DNA from: Bacillus sp. AFS098217
GTDB lineage: Bacteria; Bacillota; Bacilli; Bacillales; Bacillaceae_G
Reading direction: 5' to 3'
Assembly: GCF_002551815.1 (NCBI RefSeq)
Contig: NZ_NVPR01000032.1
Coordinates: forward strand, 69,514-133,513
Length of the DNA: 64,000 bases
The first letter of the stretch is position 1. Every line of letters begins with the position of its first letter. Below the pieces are notes generated by a model that was given only the letters and a program-made list of their open reading frames with translations, was not told the origin of the DNA and did not search any database. Positions 1 to 7,840 of this stretch are shown piece by piece. A program made the translations under genes and the position numbers.

Positions 1-255
1 GAAAAAGGCCCTGACCGCCTGATGCTCTCTCCCACCTAAAAAGAAGGGTTTTATGTCGGTTTTTTAATTGATGGATATATAAATTCGTTTACTAATTAAC
101 TCTGGCAATATATATCCATTTTGATTTTCCAACATATAAGTCGCGGCTATGAAGAACAAAAGGGGACCGCTGCTTATTTTCTCTCTTTGTTTTCGTTTGG
201 CATGGAGCAGGGAAAGAAAGGTTTTATATCGTTTTTTCAATTTGTACTTATATAG
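1..255. repeat. One partial and one shortened copy of a ~200-bp intergenic repeat (family 2)
   Basis: Positions 1-82 match the right end of the copies at 53.9 and 57.0 kb, sharing the blocks GGCCCTGACCGC, CTCTCTCCCACCTAAAAAG and TTTTATGTCG. Positions 106-255 match the left part and right end (ATATATCCATTTTGATTTTCC, then TTGTACTTATATAG) but lack most of the middle. The fuller copies start with CTATATA and end with TATATAG, like short terminal inverted repeats. This is a MITE-like or bcr-type repeat with no coding capacity. No gene is seen in this 281-base stretch. Confidence 0.7.
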
Positions 256-281
256 ATAAAAAAATAAAAAGAGCATAATAT

Positions 282-1172
282 TTATGCTCTCGGGTGAAAC
301 TGTTTATATACATCTTTTAATCTCGTTTTTGAAACATGTGTATAGATTTGTGTTGTGGAAATATCAGCATGTCCAAGCATTTCTTGTACAGCACGCAAAT
401 CTGCCCCATTTTCCAATAAATGCGTAGCAAAAGAATGACGCAACGTATGCGGTGTAAGTTCTTTTTCAATATTCGCTTCTTTTGCTAATCGTTTTAAAAT
501 TTTCCAAAAACCTTGACGAGATAAACGATTACCATGATGGTTCAAAAAGAGTGCATCCACTGTTTTTTTTCCCATCAACTCTTTTCTTCCTTTTTCAATA
601 TAGCGCTGAATTGCCTCTGTAGCTAAACTTCCTAGCGGGATAATTCTTTCTTTATTTCCTTTTCCCATGCAGCGAACAAATCCCATCGTTAAATGAACAT
701 CCTCTAAATTTAGTGCGATTAATTCTGAAACACGGAGCCCTGTTGCGTACAATAATTCTAACATTGCCTTATCTCGAACACCGAATGCATTTATCACTTT
801 TGGTGTTTGAAGTAATGCTTCTACCTCACTTACTGATAATACTTTCGGTAATTTCCGTTCTCCTTGTGGTGTTTCAATATGTACAGATGGATCATGCTCA
901 ACAATCCGTTCACGAAGTAAAAATTGATGAAATGAACGGATAGATGCAATATGACGTGCTAATGTTTTTGAAGATTTCCCATTTTCTTTTAAATACTGCA
1001 AAAAATTAACAATGTGTATCCGCGTCACTTCATGAAATGTTTTTGTTTGCTCCACATTTTGTAAATACTTCACATAACTTTTTAAATCTCGTTCATAGGA
1101 TACAACTGTATTTTTTGCCAGCCCTTTTTCAACAATCATATAATGAATAAAATCTTTTAATTGATCTTCCAA
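282..1172 (-). CDS. xerD: Tyrosine recombinase XerD
   Basis: Site-specific tyrosine recombinase of 296 residues, the family's usual length. With XerC it resolves chromosome dimers at dif under FtsK/SftA control. An N-terminal SAM-like core-binding domain (about residues 1-85) precedes the catalytic domain. Catalytic motifs are visible: TGLRVSEL (first Arg), [12 protein letters not shown] (His and Arg), [15 protein letters not shown] (His and the Tyr nucleophile). The start is a TTG preceded by GGGGAG, just after the stop of the yqzK-like gene. The order xerD-yqzK-fur is that of B. subtilis, where this gene is xerD (ripX). XerC is the main alternative; the neighbourhood favours XerD. Confidence 0.93.
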   Translation of the reverse strand: MEDQLKDFIHYMIVEKGLAKNTVVSYERDLKSYVKYLQNVEQTKTFHEVTRIHIVNFLQYLKENGKSSKTLARHIASIRSFHQFLLRERIVEHDPSVHIETPQGERKLPKVLSVSEVEALLQTPKVINAFGVRDKAMLELLYATGLRVSELIALNLEDVHLTMGFVRCMGKGNKERIIPLGSLATEAIQRYIEKGRKELMGKKTVDALFLNHHGNRLSRQGFWKILKRLAKEANIEKELTPHTLRHSFATHLLENGADLRAVQEMLGHADISTTQIYTHVSKTRLKDVYKQFHPRA

Positions 1173-1178
1173 TCTACA

Positions 1179-1409
1179 CTACTCCCCATTTTCATAGAAA
1201 AAAATCATTCTATTTACGAAAGCATCCTTTGCTGGTTCCTCATTCCCTGATACTTTTTCTACTGTCTCTTCTTTTGGTTTTTCATAACGGTGGTAACTTT
1301 CATATTCTTCATTTATCCATAGTATAGCGAAATAAAACAAAATCGTACAACTTGTAAATAATAAAAATACTTTCACTCCATCATAAGTTAATTTCAAAGC
1401 TCGGCGCAT
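1179..1409 (-). CDS. yqzK: YqzK-like small membrane protein (DUF4227)
   Basis: A 76-residue protein with one transmembrane segment near residues 11-30 (VKVFLLFTSCTILFYFAIL) followed by a charged tail. I start it at the ATG at 1409 (MRRALK), which has TTTGGAGG about 7 bases upstream; an in-frame extension to 1451 has no ribosome binding site. It lies 6 bases upstream of xerD and downstream of the fur terminator, as B. subtilis yqzK does. The family is known only as DUF4227; its function is unknown. Confidence 0.8.
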   Translation of the reverse strand: MRRALKLTYDGVKVFLLFTSCTILFYFAILWINEEYESYHRYEKPKEETVEKVSGNEEPAKDAFVNRMIFFYENGE

Positions 1410-1480
1410 TGTAAATTCCTCCAAAGTATATGTTATTACAACATATGCCAAGCTTTCAGTGATTTATACCTCATTCAAAT

Positions 1481-1514
1481 AAAAAACCTCTTCCTAGCTA
1501 GATAGGAAAAGGTT
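1481..1514 (-). terminator. fur terminator
   Basis: A 12-bp stem (AACCTCTTCCTA with TAGGAAAAGGTT, loop of about 6) runs into a T tract on the minus strand. It overlaps the fur stop codon and separates fur from yqzK-xerD. Confidence 0.85.
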
Positions 1515-1968
1515 ATTTTTCATTCGTTTCATTTTCTTGACAATTTTTACAAATCCCATGGAAAGTTAAACGATGATCTTTCACCTTAAAGCTCCAGTCT
1601 CGCTCTACTTTTTTCTCCACTTCACCAAGTAAATCTTCTTGTATTTCTTGTACAGCACCGCATTTTGTACAAATTAAATGATGATGGAAACGCTGTGCAC
1701 CTTCTTGACGTAAGTCATAGCGTGAAACACCGTCTCCGAAGTTAATCTTATCGACAACTTTTAACTCAGATAATAACTCTAAAGTTCGATAGACGGTTGC
1801 TAATCCGATCTCTGGCGACTTTTCTTTTACAAGGAGGTAAACATCTTCTGCACTTAAATGATCTTCTTCATTTTCCAGCAGCACACGAACTGTTGCTTCA
1901 CGTTGTGGTGTCAATTTATAGCTCGCTGCATGCAATTGCTTCTTAATTCGTTCAATTCTCTCTTCCAT
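1513..1968 (-). CDS. fur: Ferric uptake regulator Fur
   Basis: Fur-family metal-dependent repressor of 151 residues. The N-terminal winged helix (about 1-85) contains KLTPQREATVRVLLENEEDHLSAE and the recognition region GLATVYRTLELL. The C-terminal dimerisation and metal-binding part has a His run (RFHHHLICTKCG) and two CxxC pairs (CTKC, CKNC) expected to bind structural zinc. It sits between spoIIM and yqzK-xerD, the place of true fur in Bacillus, which favours Fur over PerR or Zur. A near-consensus sigma-A promoter and a Fur-box-like site lie upstream, consistent with autoregulation. GAGGAGGG precedes the ATG. Confidence 0.95.
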   Translation of the reverse strand: MEERIERIKKQLHAASYKLTPQREATVRVLLENEEDHLSAEDVYLLVKEKSPEIGLATVYRTLELLSELKVVDKINFGDGVSRYDLRQEGAQRFHHHLICTKCGAVQEIQEDLLGEVEKKVERDWSFKVKDHRLTFHGICKNCQENETNEK

Positions 1969-2001
1969 TCGGTACTACTCCCTCCTCGCCACTCTTACAC
2001 C

Positions 2002-2029
2002 ATTATATCAAAAGAAGGGCTTCTGTCAA
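2002..2029 (-). promoter_or_regulatory. Sigma-A promoter of fur
   Basis: On the minus strand TTGACA (2024-2029), a 16-base spacer and TATAAT (2002-2007) form a near-perfect vegetative promoter 34 bases before the fur start. Confidence 0.85.
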
Positions 2030-2052
2030 AAGAAAAAATAATCAAAATAAGT

Positions 2053-2067
2053 TGATAATCATTCTCA
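2053..2067. promoter_or_regulatory. Fur box
   Basis: TGATAATCATTCTCA matches the 7-1-7 Fur box TGATAATnATTATCA at all but one defined position. It lies 24 bases upstream of the fur -35 box and 9 bases before the spoIIM stop. This is probably a Fur autoregulatory site; an effect on transcripts reading out of spoIIM is also possible. Confidence 0.75.
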
Positions 2068-2075
2068 TATAGTAT

Positions 2076-2723
2076 TTATTTTTTATTGATAACCTCCACG
2101 ACTTCTTTCATTAAGACTGGCGACGCATATGCTTCAATACTAGAAGCGATCGCTAATATCGCACCAATAATAAGAAAAAAGCAAGTGTAGCGGATTAATA
2201 ACGGTAGTAGTGGCTCGTTAATTTTTCGAATAAATTGATGCCTAATCATTCGTAAAGAAAAACTTGCAGCAATTGTTGTCATTACAAGAAACGCTGGAAT
2301 AATGATTAAATTTTGTGGTAATACAGAGACAAATGCTAATAATAATCCATTCCAGCCATGCTGACTTACTAAAAAACCAACTGTAAATCCAACAACGACT
2401 CCTTTTAAAAATAATAAAATAAAAATAAGTGGTAATCCAATAATAGAAATCCCTAACAGCCAAATAAATCCAATGTATTTTAATTGTGAAAAGTAACTTT
2501 CTCGAAACATTTCACCTGCAATTGCAAACTCGCCTTTGGAAACTTGTCCAAAAAAACGACTTAAGTAAAAGGATAAATCTTGCTTTTGATTCACCTGCAA
2601 ACTATTTACAAGAATTGCCCCAAATACTACACCCATCAGTAGTAAAACAGAAACAAATATGTAAAGTGAAGAATTTTCTTGTATATGAGAAATTACACGG
2701 TCTTGCCAAGTTTTTCGCAACAT
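2076..2723 (-). CDS. spoIIM: Stage II sporulation protein M
   Basis: Integral membrane protein of 215 residues, family-typical length, with about five hydrophobic segments (near 25-45, 85-115, 118-150, 175-200). SpoIIM holds SpoIID and SpoIIP in the mother-cell septal membrane; the complex thins septal peptidoglycan and drives engulfment of the forespore. The ATG has GGAGGG 8 bases upstream. A good SigE-like promoter lies just upstream, matching the known mother-cell expression of the family. Adjacency to fur is as in B. subtilis. Confidence 0.95.
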   Translation of the reverse strand: MLRKTWQDRVISHIQENSSLYIFVSVLLLMGVVFGAILVNSLQVNQKQDLSFYLSRFFGQVSKGEFAIAGEMFRESYFSQLKYIGFIWLLGISIIGLPLIFILLFLKGVVVGFTVGFLVSQHGWNGLLLAFVSVLPQNLIIIPAFLVMTTIAASFSLRMIRHQFIRKINEPLLPLLIRYTCFFLIIGAILAIASSIEAYASPVLMKEVVEVINKK

Positions 2724-2753
2724 TTTTCTTCCCTCCGTTCACACTCTTACTAA

Positions 2754-2782
2754 AATGTATGAAGGAAAGAAAAAAAGTATGA
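2754..2782 (-). promoter_or_regulatory. SigE-type promoter of spoIIM
   Basis: On the minus strand TCATACTT, a 13-base spacer and CATACATT (2754-2761) match the SigE consensus (-35 like KCATATT, -10 CATACAhT). The -10 box ends 31 bases before the ATG. spoIIM is a known SigE gene in B. subtilis. Confidence 0.8.
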
Positions 2783-2848
2783 TTAATTAAGATTGAAATT
2801 CCGCTCCACTTTGCTAAACTTAAAAGTAGAGAATAGGAGGGATTTCGT

Positions 2849-3400
2849 TTGAAACCATTATTATTAGATTTTCCAACATTATTTCAAACTGAACGTCTGC
2901 AAGTACGTAAACCATTTCCAGGTGATGGAACAGAGATGTATGAAGCAATTCAAGCTTCTTTAGAAGACTTACTACCATGGATGCCAATTACATCCGAAAC
3001 TGAAGAAAGCGCTGAAGAAATCGTTCGAGAAGCTCACGGACAGTTTTTACTTCGTGAAACATTAGCTTTTCACTTATATGATAAAGTGTCTGGTACATTT
3101 ATCGGAGCCCTTACTCTTCAACCAGAGAACTGGGATATTCCAAAGTTTTCACTTCATTTCTGGTTACATAGCGCTTATACAAAACAAGGATATATGACAG
3201 AAGCTGTGAAAGGTGCCGTTCAGTTTGCTTTTGATAAGCTTGGCGCTAGACGAATTGAGATTCGCTGCGATGCTACAAATGCGAATGCATGTGCCTTAGC
3301 AGAACGCCTTGAATTTATTTTAGAAGGTACACTTGAAAATGATTTTCTTGCACCTGACGGCAGCTTACGTGATACACGCGTATATGCTAAAATTAATTAA
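2849..3400 (+). CDS. GNAT acetyltransferase, RimJ/RimL type
   Basis: A 183-residue GNAT N-acetyltransferase. The N-terminal ERLQVRKPFPGD strand and the C-terminal CoA-binding region (around 110-150, with YTKQGYMTEAV, then RIEIRCDATNANACALAERLEF) are typical of the RimJ/RimL branch that acetylates ribosomal or other protein N termini or small molecules. The substrate cannot be read from sequence. The start is TTG with AGGAGGG about 7 bases upstream. The gene stands alone, converging on nudF with a shared terminator. Confidence 0.85.
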   Translation: MKPLLLDFPTLFQTERLQVRKPFPGDGTEMYEAIQASLEDLLPWMPITSETEESAEEIVREAHGQFLLRETLAFHLYDKVSGTFIGALTLQPENWDIPKFSLHFWLHSAYTKQGYMTEAVKGAVQFAFDKLGARRIEIRCDATNANACALAERLEFILEGTLENDFLAPDGSLRDTRVYAKIN

Positions 3401-3430
3401 AACACTCGCCTTAGGCGAGTGTTTATTTTT
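3401..3430. terminator. Bidirectional terminator
   Basis: The 10-bp stem AACACTCGCC/GGCGAGTGTT with a 3-base loop and T-rich flanks on both strands serves the acetyltransferase gene and nudF. Confidence 0.85.
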
Positions 3431-3962
3431 GTAATTGTAAGTATTGCACAGCAAACATTGTCTTTGCGTCATGAATACGTTGATTTTGCATAAGTGAAAT
3501 CGCTTCTTCTAATGACACTTCCATTAATTCCACAAATTCATCCTCATCTAAAGCTGCTTTATTTTCTTTTTTCTTTAGTCCTGTTGCTTTGTATACATAT
3601 AAAATTTCATCAGCAAAACCTGGTGATGTGTAAAAAGATGTGATGAATTCCATTTTCTCACATACGTAACCAGTTTCTTCTTCTAATTCACGGACTGCTG
3701 TTATTTCTGGTTTTTCTCCAGGCTCTAATTTCCCAGCCGGAATTTCCACAATCTCTTTTTCAAGTGCCTTACGATACTGTTCAACAAGCACAATCTTTCC
3801 TTCATCTGTAACAGCAATAATAGCAACTGCACCAGGATGATTTACAATTTCACGTTTACTCACTTCTCCATTTGGTAATACTACTTCATCAACACGAACT
3901 TTAATAACTTTCCCATCAAAAATCGGTTCAGTTGCCACAGTTCTCTCTGCAAGATTACTCAC
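3423..3962 (-). CDS. nudF: ADP-ribose pyrophosphatase (Nudix)
   Basis: Nudix hydrolase of 179 residues that splits ADP-ribose to AMP and ribose 5-phosphate. The Nudix box (G-x5-E-x7-REL-x-EE-x-TG) is intact at about residues 77-99, and the upstream NHPGAVAI and QYRKALEKEIVEIPAGK segments are those of the ADPRase subfamily. The start is GTG with AGGGAG 8 bases upstream. The neighbours mciZ and yqkF match B. subtilis yqkG (nudF). Confidence 0.92.
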   Translation of the reverse strand: MSNLAERTVATEPIFDGKVIKVRVDEVVLPNGEVSKREIVNHPGAVAIIAVTDEGKIVLVEQYRKALEKEIVEIPAGKLEPGEKPEITAVRELEEETGYVCEKMEFITSFYTSPGFADEILYVYKATGLKKKENKAALDEDEFVELMEVSLEEAISLMQNQRIHDAKTMFAVQYLQLQK

Positions 3963-3980
3963 ACTATTTCATCTCCCTGT

Positions 3981-4008
3981 TCTATTTCCTAATGGTTCTT
4001 CATACATT
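3981..4008 (+). promoter_or_regulatory. SigE-type promoter of mciZ
   Basis: TCTATTT (3981-3987), a 13-base spacer and CATACATT (4001-4008) resemble the SigE consensus. The -10 element is identical to that of spoIIM in this window. It lies about 29 bases before the mciZ start and overlaps the divergent nudF 5' end. Confidence 0.6.
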
Positions 4009-4036
4009 TTACCACACTGAAAGGAGCGTGATAAAA

Positions 4037-4171
4037 ATGAAAGTATATATTTTACCAAATCGTATCACGTTAGTCGGAAAAGCTTGGCAAATTCGTAATA
4101 AGCTAAAACAATATGGAAAAGAATACGAAACGGTACAAGACTGGATTACCGCAAACAAAAAAATAAAGTGA
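4037..4171 (+). CDS. mciZ: Mother-cell inhibitor of FtsZ, MciZ
   Basis: A 44-residue peptide starting MKVYILPNRITLVGKAWQI. It aligns along its length with B. subtilis MciZ as I remember it (MKVhxxPxxxxLVGKAWxIRxKLKxYGxx..VxDWI). MciZ caps FtsZ filament minus ends and blocks Z-ring formation in the mother cell during sporulation. The ATG has AAGGAGCG about 9 bases upstream and a SigE-like promoter further up. It lies between nudF and yqkF as in B. subtilis. A repeat of family 1 begins inside its last codons. Confidence 0.88.
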   Translation: MKVYILPNRITLVGKAWQIRNKLKQYGKEYETVQDWITANKKIK

Positions 4172-4255
4172 GTTTTAATCAGTAAGTACTTTCTCCATCT
4201 CCTGCTAAATTATGAAGCCTCTCAATCGTACTTTTACAAACAGTAAACGTTTGTC
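4165..4255 (+). repeat. Family 1 repeat copy at the 3' end of mciZ
   Basis: It begins AAAGTGAGTTTTAATCAG, close to the copies at 17423 and 29654, and continues with the shared blocks TCTCC and CTCAATCG. The first six bases lie within the mciZ coding end, and its TGA is inside the repeat. Confidence 0.55.
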
Positions 4256-4299
4256 AATCTTCTCCCACTTTCGTACAATACAAGCAAGGAGGTTGACCA

Positions 4300-5214
4300 A
4301 TGAAAAAACGACAATTAGGAAGTTCAGATTTATATATTACAGAAATGGGCCTCGGTTGTATGTCTCTTGGTACTAATGAAGGTGAAGCAATTCGCATCAT
4401 CCATGAAGCAATTGATCTAGGAATCAATTTTATTGATACGGCAGATTTATACGATTATGGACTAAATGAAGAATTCGTTGGAAAAGCTCTTAAAGGAAAA
4501 CGCGACAAAATTGTTCTGACAACGAAAGTGGGAAACCGCTGGACAGAAGAAAAGAACGGTTGGTCTTGGGATCCTTCCAAAACTTATATAAAAGCAGAAG
4601 TAAAAGAAAGCTTACGCCGCTTGCAAACAGATTATATTGATTTATACCAATTACACGGCGGGACAATCCAAGATTCTATTGATGAAACGATTGAAGCATT
4701 TGAAGAGTTAAAACAAGAAGGTATCATTCGTCATTACGGCATTTCTTCTATTCGCCCAAATGTCATTCGTGAATATGCAAAACGTTCTAACATCGTTAGT
4801 GTATTAATGGAGTACAGTCTATTAAATCGTAGACCAGAAGAATGGTTTTCGCTGCTTCAGGAACATCAAATTAGCATAATTGCGCGAGGGCCACTTGCGA
4901 AAGGTTTATTAACTGACAACAATGAAAGAAAGATAGAAAAGGTGAAAGAAAAAGATTATCTTTCTTATTCTTATAACGAGTTAATAAAAACATTAGCTAC
5001 TGTAAAAGAGATTATAAAGGAACGTTCATTAACCGAAACAGCTCTTCGCTATTGTTTACATGACCCAGTTGTTGCTGCTGTTATTCCTGGCGCTAGCTCC
5101 ATCCAGCAATTGCGAGAAAATGTACAAGCTAACAATCAATCTCCGTTAACGACTGAAGAATATAAACAAATTCAAGCAGCTGTTAAATATGATACATACA
5201 CATTGCACCGTTAA
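4300..5214 (+). CDS. yqkF: Aldo/keto reductase YqkF
   Basis: A 304-residue NADPH-dependent aldo/keto reductase of the AKR11 type. Visible motifs: GLGCMSLGTNEGEA near the N terminus, INFIDTADLYDYGLNE (catalytic Asp and Tyr), the KVGNRW lysine, DYIDLYQLHGGT (catalytic His) and a C-terminal cofactor motif VAAVIPGASSIQQLREN. It probably reduces small aldehydes or ketones; the substrate is unknown. AGGAGG precedes the ATG. Its position after nudF-mciZ matches B. subtilis yqkF. Confidence 0.88.
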   Translation: MKKRQLGSSDLYITEMGLGCMSLGTNEGEAIRIIHEAIDLGINFIDTADLYDYGLNEEFVGKALKGKRDKIVLTTKVGNRWTEEKNGWSWDPSKTYIKAEVKESLRRLQTDYIDLYQLHGGTIQDSIDETIEAFEELKQEGIIRHYGISSIRPNVIREYAKRSNIVSVLMEYSLLNRRPEEWFSLLQEHQISIIARGPLAKGLLTDNNERKIEKVKEKDYLSYSYNELIKTLATVKEIIKERSLTETALRYCLHDPVVAAVIPGASSIQQLRENVQANNQSPLTTEEYKQIQAAVKYDTYTLHR

Positions 5215-5247
5215 AAAAACGCTACCATTTTCGGTAGCGTTTTTTTT
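5213..5247. terminator. Bidirectional terminator
   Basis: The stem AACGCTACC/GGTAGCGTT with a 6-base loop, an A run before and a T run after, lies between the convergent reductase genes. Confidence 0.88.
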
Positions 5248-6073
5248 ACATAGTATCGTATTTATCAGGATTTGTTCCAACATGCAAATTACGATTCAGT
5301 GTGTCAATTCGCTTCATTTCTTCTTCTGTTAATGAGAAATCAAAAATAGTAAAATTCTCCTTAATACGAGATGGTGTAACGGATTTAGGAATCGTCACTA
5401 TTCCGCTTTGAATATCCCATCTTAATATAACTTGCGCAGGTGTTTTTTCATACTTGCTAGCGATTTCCTGAATAATTGGATGCTGGAATACTTCGCCCCC
5501 TCTCATTAACGGGCTCCAGGCTTCCATTTGAATTTGTTGATTTTGACAAAAATCACGTAATTCAAACTGCGCAAGCATTGGATGAAGTTCCACTTGGTTT
5601 ACCATTGGCTTCACATTGCAATTCGGCAGGAGCTGCTCTAAATGATGCTGATGAAAATTAGAGACACCAATCGCACGTACTTTTCCCTCTTCATATAACT
5701 TCTCTAAAGCACGATATGTATCTACATATTTCCCTCTTATCGGCCAATGAATTAAATATAAATCCACATAATCCATTTGTAATTTCTTCAAACTTTTTTC
5801 AAATGCTTGAAGTGTCGTCTCATATCCTTGATCGTCATTCCATACTTTTGTCGTAATAAATAATTCCTCACGTGCAATTCCGGATTCACGAATCGCTTCT
5901 CCGACACCGCTTTCATTTTCATATACAGTCGCTGTATCAATAGAACGATATCCAACTTCTAAAGCTGTTTTTACCGCTTGCTTTACTTCTTCACCTTCTT
6001 TTGCTTTATAAACACCTAAACCAATCATCGGCATTTTCACACCATTATGAAGTGTAGTTGTTGGAATATACAT
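5246..6073 (-). CDS. Aldo/keto reductase, YtbE/YvgN type
   Basis: A 275-residue aldo/keto reductase of the AKR5 type (methylglyoxal or 2,5-diketo-gluconate reductase-like). Motifs: [27 protein letters not shown] (Asp and Tyr), [14 protein letters not shown] (Lys), DLYLIHWPI (His) and [14 protein letters not shown] for NADPH. I start at the ATG at 6073 ([11 protein letters not shown]), preceded by AAGGAGG; the 15-residue extension upstream has no ribosome binding site. The closest B. subtilis relatives are YtbE and YvgN. The likely role is aldehyde detoxification. Confidence 0.85.
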   Translation of the reverse strand: MYIPTTTLHNGVKMPMIGLGVYKAKEGEEVKQAVKTALEVGYRSIDTATVYENESGVGEAIRESGIAREELFITTKVWNDDQGYETTLQAFEKSLKKLQMDYVDLYLIHWPIRGKYVDTYRALEKLYEEGKVRAIGVSNFHQHHLEQLLPNCNVKPMVNQVELHPMLAQFELRDFCQNQQIQMEAWSPLMRGGEVFQHPIIQEIASKYEKTPAQVILRWDIQSGIVTIPKSVTPSRIKENFTIFDFSLTEEEMKRIDTLNRNLHVGTNPDKYDTM

Positions 6074-6209
6074 GATAGTCCGTTCCTCCTTCTGCTCTCC
6101 TGCAAATTTTATAGACAAATGCTACGAAATTTTTATAACCATCAACTTTATTTGAACAAGATTCACGAAAAAAGTCAAAAAATATATACAGTTTACATAA
6201 TAATTTTAT

Positions 6210-6305
6210 AAAGTGGAACTTCTATCAGGCTTTTACTGGCAATTATCCCTACCTCTCTGTATCTTAAGCTTGAAGTCTTACAACCCGCAAATAGCGGAGT
6301 CTTAT
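6210..6305 (+). repeat. Family 1 repeat copy, divergent
   Basis: It begins AAAGTGGAACTTCTATCAG and contains ACCCGCAAATAGCG, shared with the copy at 43491. It lies between two minus-strand genes and touches the 3' end of the P-loop kinase gene. The rest of the 228-base gap 6074-6301 is AT-rich without recognisable genes. Confidence 0.55.
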
Positions 6306-6805
6306 AACTTCTGTAAAAATCCTTCTACTTCAGCTGCAGATTTAAAAATAATAATGTTTTTCTCAGTAGAAACAGCCTGCAATTTTTCTAAAATAGTAGG
6401 CCGCTTCACCTTCGGATACGTCCATACCCATTTCAAAAACTCAAAATCTAATTGCTCATCGCATCCTTCTCCCATATCAGGACGCGTTTGATTATGATAT
6501 TGTATTCTTCTTTTTACTACACGATATAAGCATTGTATTCTTGGAAGATCAATAAAGATGATTGTATCGGCGGCCTCTACTCGTATATCCATTGTAAAAC
6601 CATAATTTCCATCGATAATCCAGGCATCTTGCGTTACTAAGCCTTTTTGCACTTGTATTTGTTCCTCACGACTTGCTAGCTCCCAGCCCGCTTTCCAATA
6701 AAGAGCATCAAGATGATGTACAGGAATTTGTAATTTTTCTCCTAATCGTCGTGAAAAGGTTGATTTCCCGACCCCTCCAGAACCAATAATCATAATCTTT
6801 CTCAT
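6302..6805 (-). CDS. P-loop kinase-like protein (DNA topology modulation FlaR-like)
   Basis: A 167-residue nucleotide-binding protein of the adenylate-kinase-like superfamily. The Walker A GSGGVGKST is at residues 8-16, followed by RRLGEKLQIPVHHLDALYWKAGW, a signature of proteins annotated as topology-modulation or FlaR-like. A Walker B-like strand IIFIDLPRIQC and a lid Arg pair (VVKRRIQYH) follow. The phosphate acceptor is unknown. GGGGGAGAAGAG precedes the ATG. The stop codon adjoins a family 1 repeat. Confidence 0.75.
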   Translation of the reverse strand: MRKIMIIGSGGVGKSTFSRRLGEKLQIPVHHLDALYWKAGWELASREEQIQVQKGLVTQDAWIIDGNYGFTMDIRVEAADTIIFIDLPRIQCLYRVVKRRIQYHNQTRPDMGEGCDEQLDFEFLKWVWTYPKVKRPTILEKLQAVSTEKNIIIFKSAAEVEGFLQKL

Positions 6806-6839
6806 CTCTTCTCCCCCTTCTACTAAAAATAACGCGTGC

Positions 6840-7364
6840 TTACTTGCCTGCGTTATTTTCTAGCCATTCTTTTGCTTTCTCATCAATATCACGCACAAAA
6901 TCATTCTTTCCTTCCGTATACTGATCTCCATCATATGTAAACTTTTCTGCCAACTCTTTCTTTAATGTTGCATAAGCTTCTGCTTCTTCACAGTTCGCCA
7001 TCATGTAATCACGAAACGCTAAATGACGTGTAATTTCTGAATTTCCTGTTTCAAATACATGTAAATGATAGGAACGTTTTTCTTCCGTTCCATGAATAAA
7101 AAAACGGCGACCCGAAATGCCATTTTCACCTTTTACAATATAACCAAGTTCTTCAAAACGCTCATCCCAACTATCAACTCTCTCAATATCTCCTACTTCC
7201 ATAATCATATCAACAATGGGCTTTGCTGCAAGTCCCGGTACTGATGTACTACCAATATGATGTATTTTCACTGGTTCTGGCATTGCTACTTTTAACCTCT
7301 TTGCTTCTATTTGAAACTTCTCAACCCAATGGTTTTCATATGGAACCACTACAATTTTTCTCAT
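6840..7364 (-). CDS. GrpB/UPF0157 family nucleotidyltransferase-like protein
   Basis: A 174-residue GrpB-family protein. The hallmark HIGSTSVPGLAAKPIVDM (about 36-53) corresponds to the nucleotidyltransferase-fold GS motif and acidic residue; YHLHVFE and the C-terminal FTYDGDQYTEGKNDFV are also conserved. Members occur alone or fused to dephospho-CoA kinase; no activity is established for stand-alone forms. It is followed by the kinase-like gene on the same strand after about 34 bases, so the two are probably co-transcribed. Confidence 0.85.
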   Translation of the reverse strand: MRKIVVVPYENHWVEKFQIEAKRLKVAMPEPVKIHHIGSTSVPGLAAKPIVDMIMEVGDIERVDSWDERFEELGYIVKGENGISGRRFFIHGTEEKRSYHLHVFETGNSEITRHLAFRDYMMANCEEAEAYATLKKELAEKFTYDGDQYTEGKNDFVRDIDEKAKEWLENNAGK

Positions 7365-7433
7365 CCCAATTCCCCTTTTCTTATCAAATCGTTAAAAAAA
7401 TCATCAGGACAATACCACTGATGATTTTTTATA

Positions 7434-7685
7434 TTATTTAAAGTCTTTCCAAGTAAGATTACTTTCACTTAATAGTTCTTCAAATGATTTATTCTTTTCA
7501 CGTTCTCTTTGCTCTTTACGCTTTCTTTCTTGTTCTTCTATTTCTTTTTGCTCTGCTCTTACTTGTAATTCTTTCTTCTTGCTTTTCAATTGATTCATTA
7601 GTGATGCATTCAATTGATCACCAATTGTAATGGAATCCTTCTCCGTCTGATTCATTTGCGTTTGTCTTTGTTTCTTTTTCTTCAT
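7434..7685 (-). CDS. yqkE: YqkE-like charged protein (DUF3886)
   Basis: An 83-residue, very Lys/Glu-rich protein, mostly predicted coiled helix (about 35-70), ending FEELLSESNLTWKDFK. I start at the ATG at 7685 (MKKKKQRQ), behind AAAGGTGAG; the 23-residue upstream extension spans a likely TATAAT promoter. Length and C-terminal motif fit DUF3886, the B. subtilis YqkE family. Function unknown. Confidence 0.75.
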   Translation of the reverse strand: MKKKKQRQTQMNQTEKDSITIGDQLNASLMNQLKSKKKELQVRAEQKEIEEQERKRKEQREREKNKSFEELLSESNLTWKDFK

Positions 7686-7785
7686 ATCTTGCTCACCTTT
7701 TACTTTTTTCTCCATTATAAGGGAAATTCCATATCCTAGACAATAAAAATTCAATTGATCCTAAAATACATTCTAGAGGATATGC

Positions 7786-7813
7786 ACCCAGTATTTTAAT
7801 TTTCCATAGGATA
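7786..7813 (+). promoter_or_regulatory. Possible SigK promoter
   Basis: AC (7786-7787), a 17-base spacer and CATAGGATA (7805-7813) fit the SigK pattern AC-N17-CATAnnnTA exactly. It lies 27 bases before the ferritin-like gene. I see no better vegetative promoter there. Confidence 0.5.
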
Positions 7814-7840
7814 TCTAAGCATAAACTGGGAGGTAAACAA

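Noticed and set aside
64-276. 70-residue ORF on the minus strand near the window start
   Set aside because: It is composed of repeat family 2 sequence, is low-complexity and has no convincing ribosome binding site.
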